Source of the DNA: Aestuarierythrobacter sp037968495 | GTDB taxonomy: Bacteria; Pseudomonadota; Alphaproteobacteria; Sphingomonadales; Sphingomonadaceae | NCBI GenBank assembly: GCA_037968495.1 | Contig: JBBKVP010000002.1 | Coordinates: forward strand, 1-64,000 | DNA: 64,000 nucleotides | Direction: 5' to 3' | Made by a program: the position numbers and the translations under genes | The notes under the pieces: generated by a model | The model's database searches: none | What the model saw: the letters and a program-made list of their open reading frames with translations, nothing else | Told to the model about the DNA's origin: nothing | Part shown: one piece after another, positions 45,244 through 54,354 of the stretch | Layout: each line of letters opens with the position of its first letter | Position numbering within the stretch: position 1 is the first letter of the stretch

Positions 45244-46209
45244 ATGCCGGGGCATACACTTTCCAGAATCGATCCGATGGTGCGGCTGCTGGTCGCTGCC
45301 ATTTTGCTCGCCTCCTTCCTGCCGATACGCGGCGAAGCGCGTGAGGTTGCGGGCTGGATTTCCAACGCCGCGATTTTCCTGCTGTTCTTTCTCAATGGGC
45401 TGCGCCTTTCACGCTCCGACGTGTTGCGCGGGATGCGGCACATGCGGTTCTTGCTTCCGGTTACGCTATGGTGCTTCGGCGCGATGGCTTTGGCCGGAGT
45501 TGGCATAGCGGCTGTCGGTGCAGGATATTTGCCGCCTTTGATCGCCTTGGGCTTCGTGTTTCTGGGAGCGCTGCCATCGACGGTGCAGTCTGCGACCGCC
45601 TACACATCAATGGCAAATGGTAACGTCGCAAATTCGGTGGTCGCTGCGGCCACATTGAACATCACTGGCATCTTTCTGACAGCACCGCTCTTTTCGCTAC
45701 TGGCCGGCGTCGAGGAAGTTGCGCTGGGCATGGACGGACTGATCCGCATCGGTATGGTACTGCTGTTGCCATTCGTGCTCGGTCAACTGCTGCAAGGCAA
45801 ACTCGGCGGCTCAATGAAGGACCATCCAATAATCATCAGATGGGCGGATCGTGGAGCAATCGCAATTGCCGTCTATGTCGCATTTTCTGGAGCTGTTGCG
45901 GAAGGACTTTGGTCAAGGGTCGACGTTAGCGCATGGGGCTGGTTGATGCTGGCGATCATTGCTTTGCTTGTTTTCGGATACGTCGGTGCTTGGTTACTCT
46001 CAGGCGTTTTAGGCCTCACTAAGCCAGACCGTATCGCATTCCTGTTTAGTGGTGCGCAAAAGAGCGTTGCGATGGGTGCGCCCATAGCGGCAGTGCTGTT
46101 TCCGCCAGCTATCGCGGGCGTAGTTTTGGTGCCGTTGCTGGTTTATCACTTGGCGCAATTGGTGGTTGCAACACCGCTCGCCAAACGGTTGGCTATTCCG
46201 CCGGAGTAG
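45244..46209 (+). CDS. Bile acid:sodium symporter-like (SBF-like) transporter
   Basis: A 321-residue protein with about nine or ten membrane helices. FVFLGALPSTVQSATAYTSMANGN near the middle and SGAQKSVAMGAPIAAVLF near the end are the two crossover motifs of the SBF-like branch of the bile acid:Na+ symporter superfamily. The substrate is unknown. It starts 40 bases after the TPR gene on the same strand. The first 12 residues are doubtful and the next in-frame methionine is at residue 12. It overlaps the convergent DUF475 gene by 17 bases. Confidence 0.87.
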   Translation: MPGHTLSRIDPMVRLLVAAILLASFLPIRGEAREVAGWISNAAIFLLFFLNGLRLSRSDVLRGMRHMRFLLPVTLWCFGAMALAGVGIAAVGAGYLPPLIALGFVFLGALPSTVQSATAYTSMANGNVANSVVAAATLNITGIFLTAPLFSLLAGVEEVALGMDGLIRIGMVLLLPFVLGQLLQGKLGGSMKDHPIIIRWADRGAIAIAVYVAFSGAVAEGLWSRVDVSAWGWLMLAIIALLVFGYVGAWLLSGVLGLTKPDRIAFLFSGAQKSVAMGAPIAAVLFPPAIAGVVLVPLLVYHLAQLVVATPLAKRLAIPPE

Positions 46210-47263
46210 CGACCTCGTCAGTCCCGTTGACCCGGTTGTGCCGCACCGACCACCACAGCGAAATTCCGATCAACGTCGCGCCAATCAGGCCCGTGATCGT
46301 TTCAGGTATATGGAACTTGGCCGAAAGCAGCATGATGCCGCCGAGCACGATGATCGCGTAGAACGCGCCATGTTCGAGGAAGCGGTACTGGGCCAGCGTC
46401 CCTTGCTTCACCAAATGGATCGTCATCGAACGCACGAACATTGCGCCGATGGAAAGCCCTAATGCGATCACGATCATATTGTTCGACAGTGCAAATGCCC
46501 CAATCACGCCGTCAAAGCTGAACGATGCATCAAGCACGTTGAGATAGAGGAAGCCGCCAAGGCCGCTACGCACCACAGCACCCTGCAGCTTGGCCGCTTC
46601 TTCCTTCATTTCGAGCATCGTGTTGATGCCCTCGACTGCGATAAATGTCACAAGTCCGAGGATGCCGGAGACTAGGAATGTCAGTGCATCTGCGGGATCG
46701 AGCAGGGTCGAAATGCCCCACATTACGAGCAACAGCAGAGCAATTTCAGCTGCAGGCAGCGCTGCAATTTTTGACAATCGTTCTTCAATCACACGCACCC
46801 AGTGAATGTCCTTATCAAGATCGAAGAAGAATTTCAGACCGACCATCGCTAGGAAGGCGCCGCCAAAACCGGCAATACCGACATGGGCGCTGCTCACGAT
46901 CCGCTCATATTCCTGCGGGTCATTGAGCGAGAGATTGATTGTCTCCATCGGGCCAAGTCCGGCGGCGATGGCCACAATTGCGAGCGGAAATACGACCCGC
47001 ATTCCGAACACCGCAAATGCGATGCCCCAGGTTAGGAAGCGCCGCTGCCAGACGTCGCTCATGTCTTTCAGTACTGACGCGTTGACCACCGCATTGTCAA
47101 AGCTAAGCGAGATTTCGAGTACCGAAAGCACGATCACGATCCACAGCAACGACATGGTACCGCCGAATGTGCCTGTACTCTCCCAACCGTACCATACGGC
47201 AAGGCCAAGGCAGATGATCGTGAATACGAAGGACAATTTGTAGTATTTTAGCAGCGTCGCCAT
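46193..47263 (-). CDS. DUF475 / TerC-type integral membrane protein
   Basis: A 356-residue protein with about nine membrane segments. LEISLSFDNAVVNA and, in the second half, LNVLDASFSFDGVIGAFA are the paired SFD(N/G)-motifs of the TerC/DUF475 superfamily, where the conserved aspartates probably bind metal. Related TerC proteins load manganese onto exported proteins or take part in metal export. It is convergent with the SBF-like gene and separated by 79 bases from panB downstream. Confidence 0.88.
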   Translation of the reverse strand: MATLLKYYKLSFVFTIICLGLAVWYGWESTGTFGGTMSLLWIVIVLSVLEISLSFDNAVVNASVLKDMSDVWQRRFLTWGIAFAVFGMRVVFPLAIVAIAAGLGPMETINLSLNDPQEYERIVSSAHVGIAGFGGAFLAMVGLKFFFDLDKDIHWVRVIEERLSKIAALPAAEIALLLLVMWGISTLLDPADALTFLVSGILGLVTFIAVEGINTMLEMKEEAAKLQGAVVRSGLGGFLYLNVLDASFSFDGVIGAFALSNNMIVIALGLSIGAMFVRSMTIHLVKQGTLAQYRFLEHGAFYAIIVLGGIMLLSAKFHIPETITGLIGATLIGISLWWSVRHNRVNGTDEVATPAE

Positions 47264-47342
47264 GATCGGGCCTATGTGAGCGTACGGGTGTGGAAAGTGA
47301 GGCGCTCGCTAGGGGCTGTGCACCGCGGTGGCAACCGTTTGC

Positions 47343-48215
47343 CTATTTCTTCGGCTGATACGTCTGCTCTTCGGTCGGGAACGAACGGTCGCGGACTTCG
47401 GAGGCATATATCTCAACAGTTTTGTCAATAATCGATGCCAAGTCCTCGTAGCGCTTAACAAAGCGCGGCACGCGTTCGAACATGCCTAGCATATCCTCTG
47501 TCACCAGAACTTGCCCGTCGCATTGCGCCGATGCGCCGATTCCAATGGTGGGAATTTCGATAGCCTTGGTCAGCGCAATGGCGATGGGCTCGATCACACC
47601 CTCAATTACGACTGCAAAGGCGCCGGCGGCTTGAACAGCCTCGCCATCGCTGATGATCTTGGCATGTTCTTCCTGACTGCGGCCACGTGCCGCATATCCG
47701 CCCAAGACATTTACCGACTGAGGGGTTAATCCGACATGCGCCATTACCGGAATACCGCGTGAATTGAGGAATTCTATGGTCTCGGCCATCGCATTGCCGC
47801 CTTCCAGCTTCACCGCCGCACAGCCAGTTTCCGCCATAATCCGGCTGGCGCTCTCGAACGCTTGTTCTTTGGAGGCTTCGTAAGAACCGAACGGCATGTC
47901 GACCACAACGAGGCTGTGATAGCTTCCGCGAACCACAGCTGCGCCATGTGCGATCATCATGTCGAGCGTGACGGCGAGCGTCGAGGGCAATCCGTAAATC
48001 ACCTGTCCCAACGAATCTCCAACCAGCAGCATGTCGCAATGTGTGTCGAGTAGTTGCGCTTGCCGGGCCGTATAGGCAGTCAGCATGACAAGCGGTTCTT
48101 TGGTCACACCATCCTGCTTCCGGGCCCGGATACTGGGCACCGTCAAGCGCTTGCGCGGCTGCGGAGTGGGGGTGGCGCGGCTGGTGCTCGTGTCGAGCTG
48201 AAAGGTTGTAGACAT
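47343..48215 (-). CDS. panB: 3-methyl-2-oxobutanoate hydroxymethyltransferase
   Basis: The 290-residue enzyme makes ketopantoate from 2-oxoisovalerate and 5,10-methylene-THF, the first committed step of pantothenate and CoA synthesis. MLTAYTARQAQLLD, VGDSLGQVIYG (metal ligands), VVVDMPFGSYE and VVIEGV with the catalytic glutamate are intact. An N-terminal extension of about 30 residues is proline and threonine rich, and a later start is possible but none is better. panC is not adjacent. Confidence 0.95.
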   Translation of the reverse strand: MSTTFQLDTSTSRATPTPQPRKRLTVPSIRARKQDGVTKEPLVMLTAYTARQAQLLDTHCDMLLVGDSLGQVIYGLPSTLAVTLDMMIAHGAAVVRGSYHSLVVVDMPFGSYEASKEQAFESASRIMAETGCAAVKLEGGNAMAETIEFLNSRGIPVMAHVGLTPQSVNVLGGYAARGRSQEEHAKIISDGEAVQAAGAFAVVIEGVIEPIAIALTKAIEIPTIGIGASAQCDGQVLVTEDMLGMFERVPRFVKRYEDLASIIDKTVEIYASEVRDRSFPTEEQTYQPKK

Positions 48216-48333
48216 CCTGCTTGTTTAGCGCCGTGGTGGATTTGCGCAATTCCTGCCTCGACTAGCCGGCGTTTTGCGGGCAGAACTATGAACATAATTG
48301 TAGCCTGAAAAGGGCTTAGTGAGGGAATTTGAC

Positions 48334-49761
48334 ATGGCGGGCGCAACTCCAACTGGCGAGCAAGGCTGGTCGTCGCGAACAGCATTTATTCTGGCGGCGG
48401 TCGGAGCAGCCGTTGGTCTCGGCAATATCTGGCGTTTTCCAACGCTTGCTGGTGAAAATGGCGGCGGCGCATTTGTGCTGGTCTACATCGGTTTTGTTGT
48501 GCTGCTTGGTTTGCCGCTGGTCCTCTCTGAAGTGATGCTGGGTCGGGCAGGGGGCGAAGATGCCATCGGCTCCGTCAGGAACGTGGCAGAACAGTCTGGG
48601 CGGTCGCGCAATTGGGGCGCGGTTGGTGCGTTGCAAATACTCAGCGGCTTTCTGATTCTTTCCTTTTATTCGGTAGTTGCAGGCTGGGTGCTGAATTACG
48701 TTTTCGTATCGGGCGGGGATTTTCTTGGGGCTCTGTTTGGTGGCGAACCATTTGCCGGTGCTTTCGCTGGGGAAACACAAGAACAGATCACCGGCCATAT
48801 GGGCGAGCTGTTTGCCAGCCCCGTTCGGCTGATCCTGCTGCATGCGCTGTTTATGTCAGCGACAGTATGGATCGTCGCGAGCGGCGTTCATGACGGTATC
48901 GAAAAAGCTGCAACATGGCTGATGCCAGCATTCTTTGTGCTTCTCGTGCTCATCACGATCTACAGCGCATTTACCGGTAACTTTGCCGAGGCCGTTGCGT
49001 TTCTCTTCACTCCAGACTTCAGCAAAATTACACCGGTTGTGTTGAATGAAGCGCTTGGTCAGGCGCTCTTTTCGCTAAGTCTCGCTGCAGGCGGTTTGAT
49101 CACCTACGGCGCCTATGTCGGCAAGGAAGTTAACCTCGCGCCGACAGCGGGTATGATCGCGATGGCTGACACTGCCGTGGCCATTCTCGCCGGTCTGATG
49201 ATCTTCCCGATTGTCTTTGCCGTCGGGCTTGATCCGGCTGGCGGTCCGGCGCTGATCTTCCAGACATTGCCGGTCGCATTTAATGTGATGCCGGGCGGTG
49301 CTTTGGTCGGTTTTGTATTCTTCGTGCTGATCTTCTTTGCCGCGCTCACCAGTTCGATCTCGTTGCTCGAAGGTCCCACCGCTTGGGTAATCGACCGCTT
49401 CGGCTGGGCCCGTAAAAAGGCGGCGCTGATCGTCGGTTTGGTTGCATTTTTGATCGGCGTAGTTTGTGCGCTTGGCTACAACGTCCTCGCCGATGTTCGG
49501 CCGCTGGGCTTCTGGAACATCTTTGCGGAAACCGACATTCTCGATACGCTGGACGGGATTACCGGAAAGATCATGCTGCCACTTGGCGCTTTGTCGGTCG
49601 CGATCTTCGTGGGCTGGCGCGCCGATTCCAATTTGGTGAAGGCGCAGTCCGGGCTATCTGGCGGGATGTTCCTGCTCTGGCGTTTTCTGGTGGCATGGGC
49701 AGCGCCGATTGCCGTCACGCTGGTGCTGGTGTTTGGATTGCTTCCCGGCCTGCTAGGGTGA
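48334..49761 (+). CDS. Sodium-dependent transporter, NSS (SNF) family
   Basis: A 475-residue, probably 12-helix, LeuT-fold transporter that imports amino acids or similar amines with sodium. The family motif GAAVGLGNIWRFP lies near residue 30, and the unwound region of helix 6 (SLAAGGLITYGAYV) is recognisable. The ATG at 48334 follows GAGGGA at seven bases, which is better than the GTG at 48319. No substrate can be assigned. Confidence 0.93.
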   Translation: MAGATPTGEQGWSSRTAFILAAVGAAVGLGNIWRFPTLAGENGGGAFVLVYIGFVVLLGLPLVLSEVMLGRAGGEDAIGSVRNVAEQSGRSRNWGAVGALQILSGFLILSFYSVVAGWVLNYVFVSGGDFLGALFGGEPFAGAFAGETQEQITGHMGELFASPVRLILLHALFMSATVWIVASGVHDGIEKAATWLMPAFFVLLVLITIYSAFTGNFAEAVAFLFTPDFSKITPVVLNEALGQALFSLSLAAGGLITYGAYVGKEVNLAPTAGMIAMADTAVAILAGLMIFPIVFAVGLDPAGGPALIFQTLPVAFNVMPGGALVGFVFFVLIFFAALTSSISLLEGPTAWVIDRFGWARKKAALIVGLVAFLIGVVCALGYNVLADVRPLGFWNIFAETDILDTLDGITGKIMLPLGALSVAIFVGWRADSNLVKAQSGLSGGMFLLWRFLVAWAAPIAVTLVLVFGLLPGLLG

Positions 49762-49866
49762 TTTGACGAATCTGGATTGCCAGCCCTAAAAAAGAGCATA
49801 AAGCCGCACGCTTGGGCGTCTGGAGGGTAATACCCCGTCACAGGCCCGGGCGAGGGAATGCCATAA

Positions 49867-51432
49867 ATGATCTTGGACCGCGTTAAGCCGCTCTCTGCAA
49901 TTCTTGCGGCAGCAGAGAAAAAATCACTTCATCGTTCACTTGGTTGGTTCCAGCTCATGCTTTTCGGCATTGGCTGCGTGATTGGGACAGGCATTTTCGT
50001 GCTTACCGCTGCCGGCGCGCAAAAGGCGGGGCCGGGCCTGATGCTGGCATTCGCGATAGCCGGATTGATCTGCGTCGTGGCTGCCCTTTGCTATGCCGAA
50101 ATTGCCGCGATGATCCCGGTTTCGGGCTCTGCCTACACCTATACCTACGCGACCATGGGCGAGTTTCTGGCCTGGACCGTCGGCTGGGCGTTGATTCTCG
50201 AATATGCCGTTGCGGCGAGCGCAGTTTCGGTCGGTTGGTCGGGCTATTTCACCGGGACAATTCTTAGCGAGGCCATTGGAGTGCATTTGCCGACATGGCT
50301 TGCGGCGGGGCCACTGGCACTGGGAGGTGCGCCCGGCGGTCTGATCAATCTTCCTGCTCTGGTCATAGCCCTCTTGGTCACGTGGCTGCTTATGATCGGA
50401 ACGCGTGAGAGCGCGATCTTCAACACAATTCTGGTCGCAATCAAGGTGGCCGCACTCACTGCCTTTATCTTCCTTACGATCCCGCAGGTCGAACTGGCCA
50501 AGTTCAATCCGTTCTTGCCTGCTGGCGTATTCGGCGGGTTTGGTTCGGGTGTGGGCGCGGTTGGTGCCGCTGCGACGATATTCTTTGCCTATGTTGGCTT
50601 CGATGCGGTTTCCACCGCTGCGGAGGAAACAAAGGACCCGCAGCGCAATGTGCCCATCGGGCTAGTGGGTTCGCTGCTTTTCTGCACGGTGTTCTATATT
50701 CTGGTCGCAGCAGGCGCGATTGGCACAATTGGCGGACAGCCAATCATGGGGCCGGGCGGTGTGCCGTTCCCTGCCGGCTCCGAACAGCTAGCGCTGCAAT
50801 GTGCGATGCCTGTCCACGCTGATGCGCTGGTCTGCTCCAACGAGGCGCTGGCGCATGTTCTGCGCATGATCGGCTTTTCGAAAGTTGGTAACGCGCTGGG
50901 CATTGCGGCCTTCCTGGCATTGCCGTCGGTTATCCTTGTGTTGATCTTCGCGCAAACGCGTATTTTCTTCGTGATGAGCCGCGACGGGCTCCTTCCCGAA
51001 GTGCTCAGTACAGTGCACCCCAAATGGAAGACGCCGCATATTGTGACGGCAATCACTGGTCTCGTGGTGGCTGTTGGCGCGGCCTTCTTCCCCGTTGGCC
51101 AGCTCGCGGACATTGCCAATGCTGGCACGCTTTACGCATTTATGATGGTGGCGATTGCGGTGATGGTGCTGCGCAGGACAGCGCCTGACGTCAAACGCAG
51201 TTTCCGCACACCTGCTTTGTGGCTGGTTGGCCCGGCGACGATTGCGGGCTGTGTGTTCCTGTTCGTCAATCTGCCCTTTGCAGCGATGCTCGTTTTGCCC
51301 GTTTGGGGCGCGATCGGATTGCTGGTCTATTTCGGTTATAGCCGCAGCCGGAGCCATCTTGGCAAAGGGATTGTCGAAGTCGTTGATGATGTTGCCGGTG
51401 AAGAAACAGCAATACCTATCGATCCGGCGTAA
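49867..51432 (+). CDS. APC-family amino acid permease
   Basis: The 521-residue membrane protein has about 12-14 helices with the APC signatures GIGCVIGTGIFVLTA in helix 1 and FFAYVGFDAVSTAAEETKDPQRN in the helix 6 to loop region. The pattern resembles cationic amino acid transporters (CAT/YfnA group). It lies 105 bases after the NSS gene on the same strand. A strong bidirectional terminator follows it. Confidence 0.93.
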   Translation: MILDRVKPLSAILAAAEKKSLHRSLGWFQLMLFGIGCVIGTGIFVLTAAGAQKAGPGLMLAFAIAGLICVVAALCYAEIAAMIPVSGSAYTYTYATMGEFLAWTVGWALILEYAVAASAVSVGWSGYFTGTILSEAIGVHLPTWLAAGPLALGGAPGGLINLPALVIALLVTWLLMIGTRESAIFNTILVAIKVAALTAFIFLTIPQVELAKFNPFLPAGVFGGFGSGVGAVGAAATIFFAYVGFDAVSTAAEETKDPQRNVPIGLVGSLLFCTVFYILVAAGAIGTIGGQPIMGPGGVPFPAGSEQLALQCAMPVHADALVCSNEALAHVLRMIGFSKVGNALGIAAFLALPSVILVLIFAQTRIFFVMSRDGLLPEVLSTVHPKWKTPHIVTAITGLVVAVGAAFFPVGQLADIANAGTLYAFMMVAIAVMVLRRTAPDVKRSFRTPALWLVGPATIAGCVFLFVNLPFAAMLVLPVWGAIGLLVYFGYSRSRSHLGKGIVEVVDDVAGEETAIPIDPA

Positions 51433-51443
51433 CTTATGCATGA

Positions 51444-51477
51444 AAAACGGCCGCCCCAGTGCTGGAGCGGCCGTTTT
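51444..51477. terminator. Bidirectional rho-independent terminator
   Basis: AAAACGGCCGC (51444-51454) and GCGGCCGTTTT (51467-51477) form an 11-bp stem with a 12-base loop. It has A and T runs at both ends, so it can end the APC permease transcript on the plus strand and the convergent stress-protein transcript on the minus strand. Confidence 0.88.
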
Positions 51478-51497
51478 CCTTTGAAAGTGAGTTCCGA

Positions 51498-51980
51498 TTA
51501 GAGCGGCGTTTCGGCGTGCTGCTTCTCGGCTTCGTCATGCACGGTCATGCCCAGCGCCATCTTGGCTGTGTTGAGCAGACCGATGTCGCCGTTCCATATT
51601 TCTGCCTCGCCAAGATCCATACGCAGGAACAGAATATCGGGATCATTCTTTCCTCCATCGTACCAAGCCTCGACGAAATTATTCCAGAACTGGTCGAAAC
51701 GGTTTTGATCTGTTTCCACGGTCAATGTCCCGTGAAAGCGGGCAAACATATCGTGATCTTTGCCCTCGAAAGTTGCCGTCGCAGCGCCGAGTTTGGCAGA
51801 GCTGCTGTTCTTCTGAGAGAAAAACCAGATTGAACTGTCGGCATCTTTATCGAGCTGGGCGGTCATCGGCACCGCAGTGCTAGAATCGCCGTCCAGCTGT
51901 AGAAACAGGAATGAGGAATCAGCGAGGGCACGCCAGAATTTTGTCTTGAGTTCGTCGGTATTGCCATCTGCGTATTTCAT
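51498..51980 (-). CDS. Pyridoxamine 5'-phosphate oxidase-like (general stress protein 26-type) protein
   Basis: A 160-residue split-barrel flavin-binding type protein. SSIWFFSQKNSSSAKLG and the FWNNFVEAWYDGGKNDPDILFLRMDLGEAEIW segments are typical of the family often annotated as general stress protein 26. It probably binds FMN, F420 or FAD weakly, with an unknown substrate. It ends 21 bases from the shared terminator. The start MKYADGN has an AGGAG ribosome-binding site. Confidence 0.85.
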   Translation of the reverse strand: MKYADGNTDELKTKFWRALADSSFLFLQLDGDSSTAVPMTAQLDKDADSSIWFFSQKNSSSAKLGAATATFEGKDHDMFARFHGTLTVETDQNRFDQFWNNFVEAWYDGGKNDPDILFLRMDLGEAEIWNGDIGLLNTAKMALGMTVHDEAEKQHAETPL

Positions 51981-52131
51981 AAAGGCTCCTTTGTTGGTGC
52001 GCTAAATCAACGATGAGTACGCGGATTTTGTTCCATTTTTTCTGATAGTAACGCAGTGAGTTACACAGATGGGTAGGAAAAATCGACACAATCTAGCGTC
52101 GAAAGTCAGAGCTATTTAACGCATCAAGAAA

Positions 52132-52821
52132 TCAGACCGGTTCGAGCCCGTAGCCTGCTGAACGTACGGTGCGAACCGGGTCAGCTGCACCTTCGACTTC
52201 AATCGCCTTTCGCAGCCGCCGGATGTGTACATCCACGGTGCGCAGTTCGATGTCGCTCTCGGTTCCCCAAACACCATCGAGTAATTGGTTGCGAGAAAAT
52301 ACCCGTCGCGGGCTTTCCATAAAGAACTTGAGCAGGCGGTATTCGGTCGGGCCAAGGTGCAGGACATTGCCTAGCCGTTCAACGCGGTGTGCAACCGGAT
52401 CAAGTTTTAGGTCACCTGCTTCGATGACCTCGCCGGCCAAAGCGGGACGTATGCGGCGCATCACGGCTGCCACCCGGGCGAGTAGCTCGCGCGGACTAAA
52501 CGGCTTAGTCAGATAATCGTCGGCGCCGATTTCCAGGCCGCGTATCCGGTCGTCCTCTTCTTCCCGTGCTGTGAGCATGATGATGGGAACATGAGCGGTT
52601 GCCTTGCCGCGGCGCAGACGGCGGCAGACTTCCAGACCGCTAGTGCCCTCGATCATCCAATCAAGAATGACGAGATCGGGCACTTCTTCGCTAGCTAAGA
52701 CGAGGGCGTCGTCGCCGTCAGGAGTCGTGCGAACCTGATAACCCTCTTTTTCAAAACGATACTGCAGAAGCTCCGACAGGGCCGGGTCATCTTCAACCAG
52801 AAGTAGTTTTGCTAGCGGCAT
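52132..52821 (-). CDS. phoB: Phosphate regulon response regulator PhoB
   Basis: A 229-residue OmpR-type regulator with receiver domain (VEDD acidic pocket, phosphorylated D54 in VILDW, conserved K in LTKPF) and a winged-helix DNA-binding domain ending in RTVRSAGYGLE. When phosphorylated by PhoR under phosphate limitation it binds Pho boxes and activates the pst operon. It is the last gene of phoR-pstSCAB-phoU-phoB, 76 bases after phoU. Confidence 0.95.
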   Translation of the reverse strand: MPLAKLLLVEDDPALSELLQYRFEKEGYQVRTTPDGDDALVLASEEVPDLVILDWMIEGTSGLEVCRRLRRGKATAHVPIIMLTAREEEDDRIRGLEIGADDYLTKPFSPRELLARVAAVMRRIRPALAGEVIEAGDLKLDPVAHRVERLGNVLHLGPTEYRLLKFFMESPRRVFSRNQLLDGVWGTESDIELRTVDVHIRRLRKAIEVEGAADPVRTVRSAGYGLEPV

Positions 52822-52897
52822 ATCGACTCGTCTTTCGATGGGTCTTGTTCATTGCTCGCCGAATTATGGCAGTCTGATTGTTACGCTTTCACGACAA

Positions 52898-53569
52898 TTA
52901 TGCGACTTCGTCAGGCGGGTACTCGCCGGTTGCAGCGAAATGCACCATTTCGGCCACGTTGGTTGCATGGTCGCCGATCCGTTCCAGATTTCGGGCCACG
53001 AAGAGCAATTGCGCCGCGCTGCTAATCGTCGCCGGATTTTCAACCATGTAGCTGACGAGGTTGCGGAAGATGCTGTCGTAAAACGCGTCGACCTTGTCGT
53101 CACGCTTGATCACATCGAGGGCAATTACAGGATCGCGGGCAGCATAGCCGGTCAACACATCATGGACCATTCCGGCGGCAACTTCGCCCATAGCAGACAG
53201 CAGAGTCAGCGGCTCAAAACGCTTGCGGTCGTCGATTTTACCGACACGTTTGGCGATGTTTTTGGAATAGTCGCCAATCCGCTCGACAACCCCAGCGATT
53301 TTGAGCGCAGCGATAACTTCGCGAAGGTCGGCTGCCATTGGCGCGCGGAGGGCGATTACCCGCACTGCAAGCCGGTCAACTTCGGCCTCGAGCGAGTCGA
53401 TCTTCTTGTCTCGCTTGACCACTTCCTTGGCGAGTTTTTCGTCGCCAGTGACCAAGGCTTCGAGCGATTCCTGGATCGCGACTTCGGCGAGACCGCCCAT
53501 CTCCGCGATTAGCCCGCGGAGGCGCGTAATGTCCTCGTCAAACGCCTTTACCGTATGTTGTGCGACCAT
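52898..53569 (-). CDS. phoU: Phosphate signalling protein PhoU
   Basis: A 223-residue all-helical protein of two three-helix bundles, each with an E/D-x-x-x-D metal-binding patch (KRDKKIDSLEAEVD and KRDDKVDAFYDSI). It links the Pst transporter to PhoR and represses the Pho regulon when phosphate is plentiful. Its ATG shares its A with the TAA of pstB, so translation is coupled. Confidence 0.95.
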   Translation of the reverse strand: MVAQHTVKAFDEDITRLRGLIAEMGGLAEVAIQESLEALVTGDEKLAKEVVKRDKKIDSLEAEVDRLAVRVIALRAPMAADLREVIAALKIAGVVERIGDYSKNIAKRVGKIDDRKRFEPLTLLSAMGEVAAGMVHDVLTGYAARDPVIALDVIKRDDKVDAFYDSIFRNLVSYMVENPATISSAAQLLFVARNLERIGDHATNVAEMVHFAATGEYPPDEVA

Positions 53570-54354
53570 TAGCCGTACCGTCCTGTGATGTAATCCTGAG
53601 TGCGCGTTTCTTGCGGATTAGTGAAAATATCGCTGGTGCGACCGTATTCCACCATCTTGCCGAGATGGAAGAAGGCCGTCCGTTCGGAAACGCGCGCAGC
53701 CTGTTGCATGGAGTGGGTGACGATTACGATGGCGTAGCGGCCCTTGAGTTCGGCGATTAGTTCTTCGATCTTTGCCGTCGCAATGGGATCGAGCGCCGAA
53801 CAGGGTTCATCCATCAGGATCACTTCAGGATCAACCGCAATGGCGCGGGCGATGCAGAGGCGTTGCTGTTGACCGCCGGAAAGTGCGGTGCCACTATCAT
53901 CAAGTCGGTCTTTAACTTCTTGCCAAAGACCGGCGCGACGAAGCGATCGCTCGACCACTTCGTCCAGTTCCGATTTGCTTTCGGCAAAGCCGTGGATCTT
54001 GGGGCCGTATGCGACATTGTCATAGATCGATTTGGGGAAGGGATTAGGCTTCTGGAAGACCATCCCGACGCGGGCGCGCAATTGCACCACATCCATGCCG
54101 GACCGGTAAATATCCTCGCCGTCGAGTGTAATTTCGCCTTCGACACGGGCCGAAGGGATCGTGTCATTCATGCGGTTCATAGTCCGCAGAAATGTTGACT
54201 TACCGCAGCCCGACGGGCCGATGAAGGCGGTGACATATTCAGTCGGAATATCGATCGAGACATCGTCGATCGCTTTCTTGTCACCGTAAAAGACTGAGAC
54301 ACCTCGCGCGGTCATCTTCTGGTCGGTCGTGTCTAGGTTTGAGTGTACGTTCAC
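53569..54354 (-). CDS. pstB: Phosphate ABC transporter ATP-binding protein PstB
   Basis: The 261-residue ATPase drives phosphate uptake. Walker A is GPSGCGKST, the signature is LSGGQQQRL, Walker B is VILMDEPCSALD, and the switch histidine follows in VTHSM. An N-terminal extension of about 12 residues precedes the usual start. It overlaps pstA by four bases and phoU by one. Confidence 0.97.
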   Translation of the reverse strand: MNVHSNLDTTDQKMTARGVSVFYGDKKAIDDVSIDIPTEYVTAFIGPSGCGKSTFLRTMNRMNDTIPSARVEGEITLDGEDIYRSGMDVVQLRARVGMVFQKPNPFPKSIYDNVAYGPKIHGFAESKSELDEVVERSLRRAGLWQEVKDRLDDSGTALSGGQQQRLCIARAIAVDPEVILMDEPCSALDPIATAKIEELIAELKGRYAIVIVTHSMQQAARVSERTAFFHLGKMVEYGRTSDIFTNPQETRTQDYITGRYG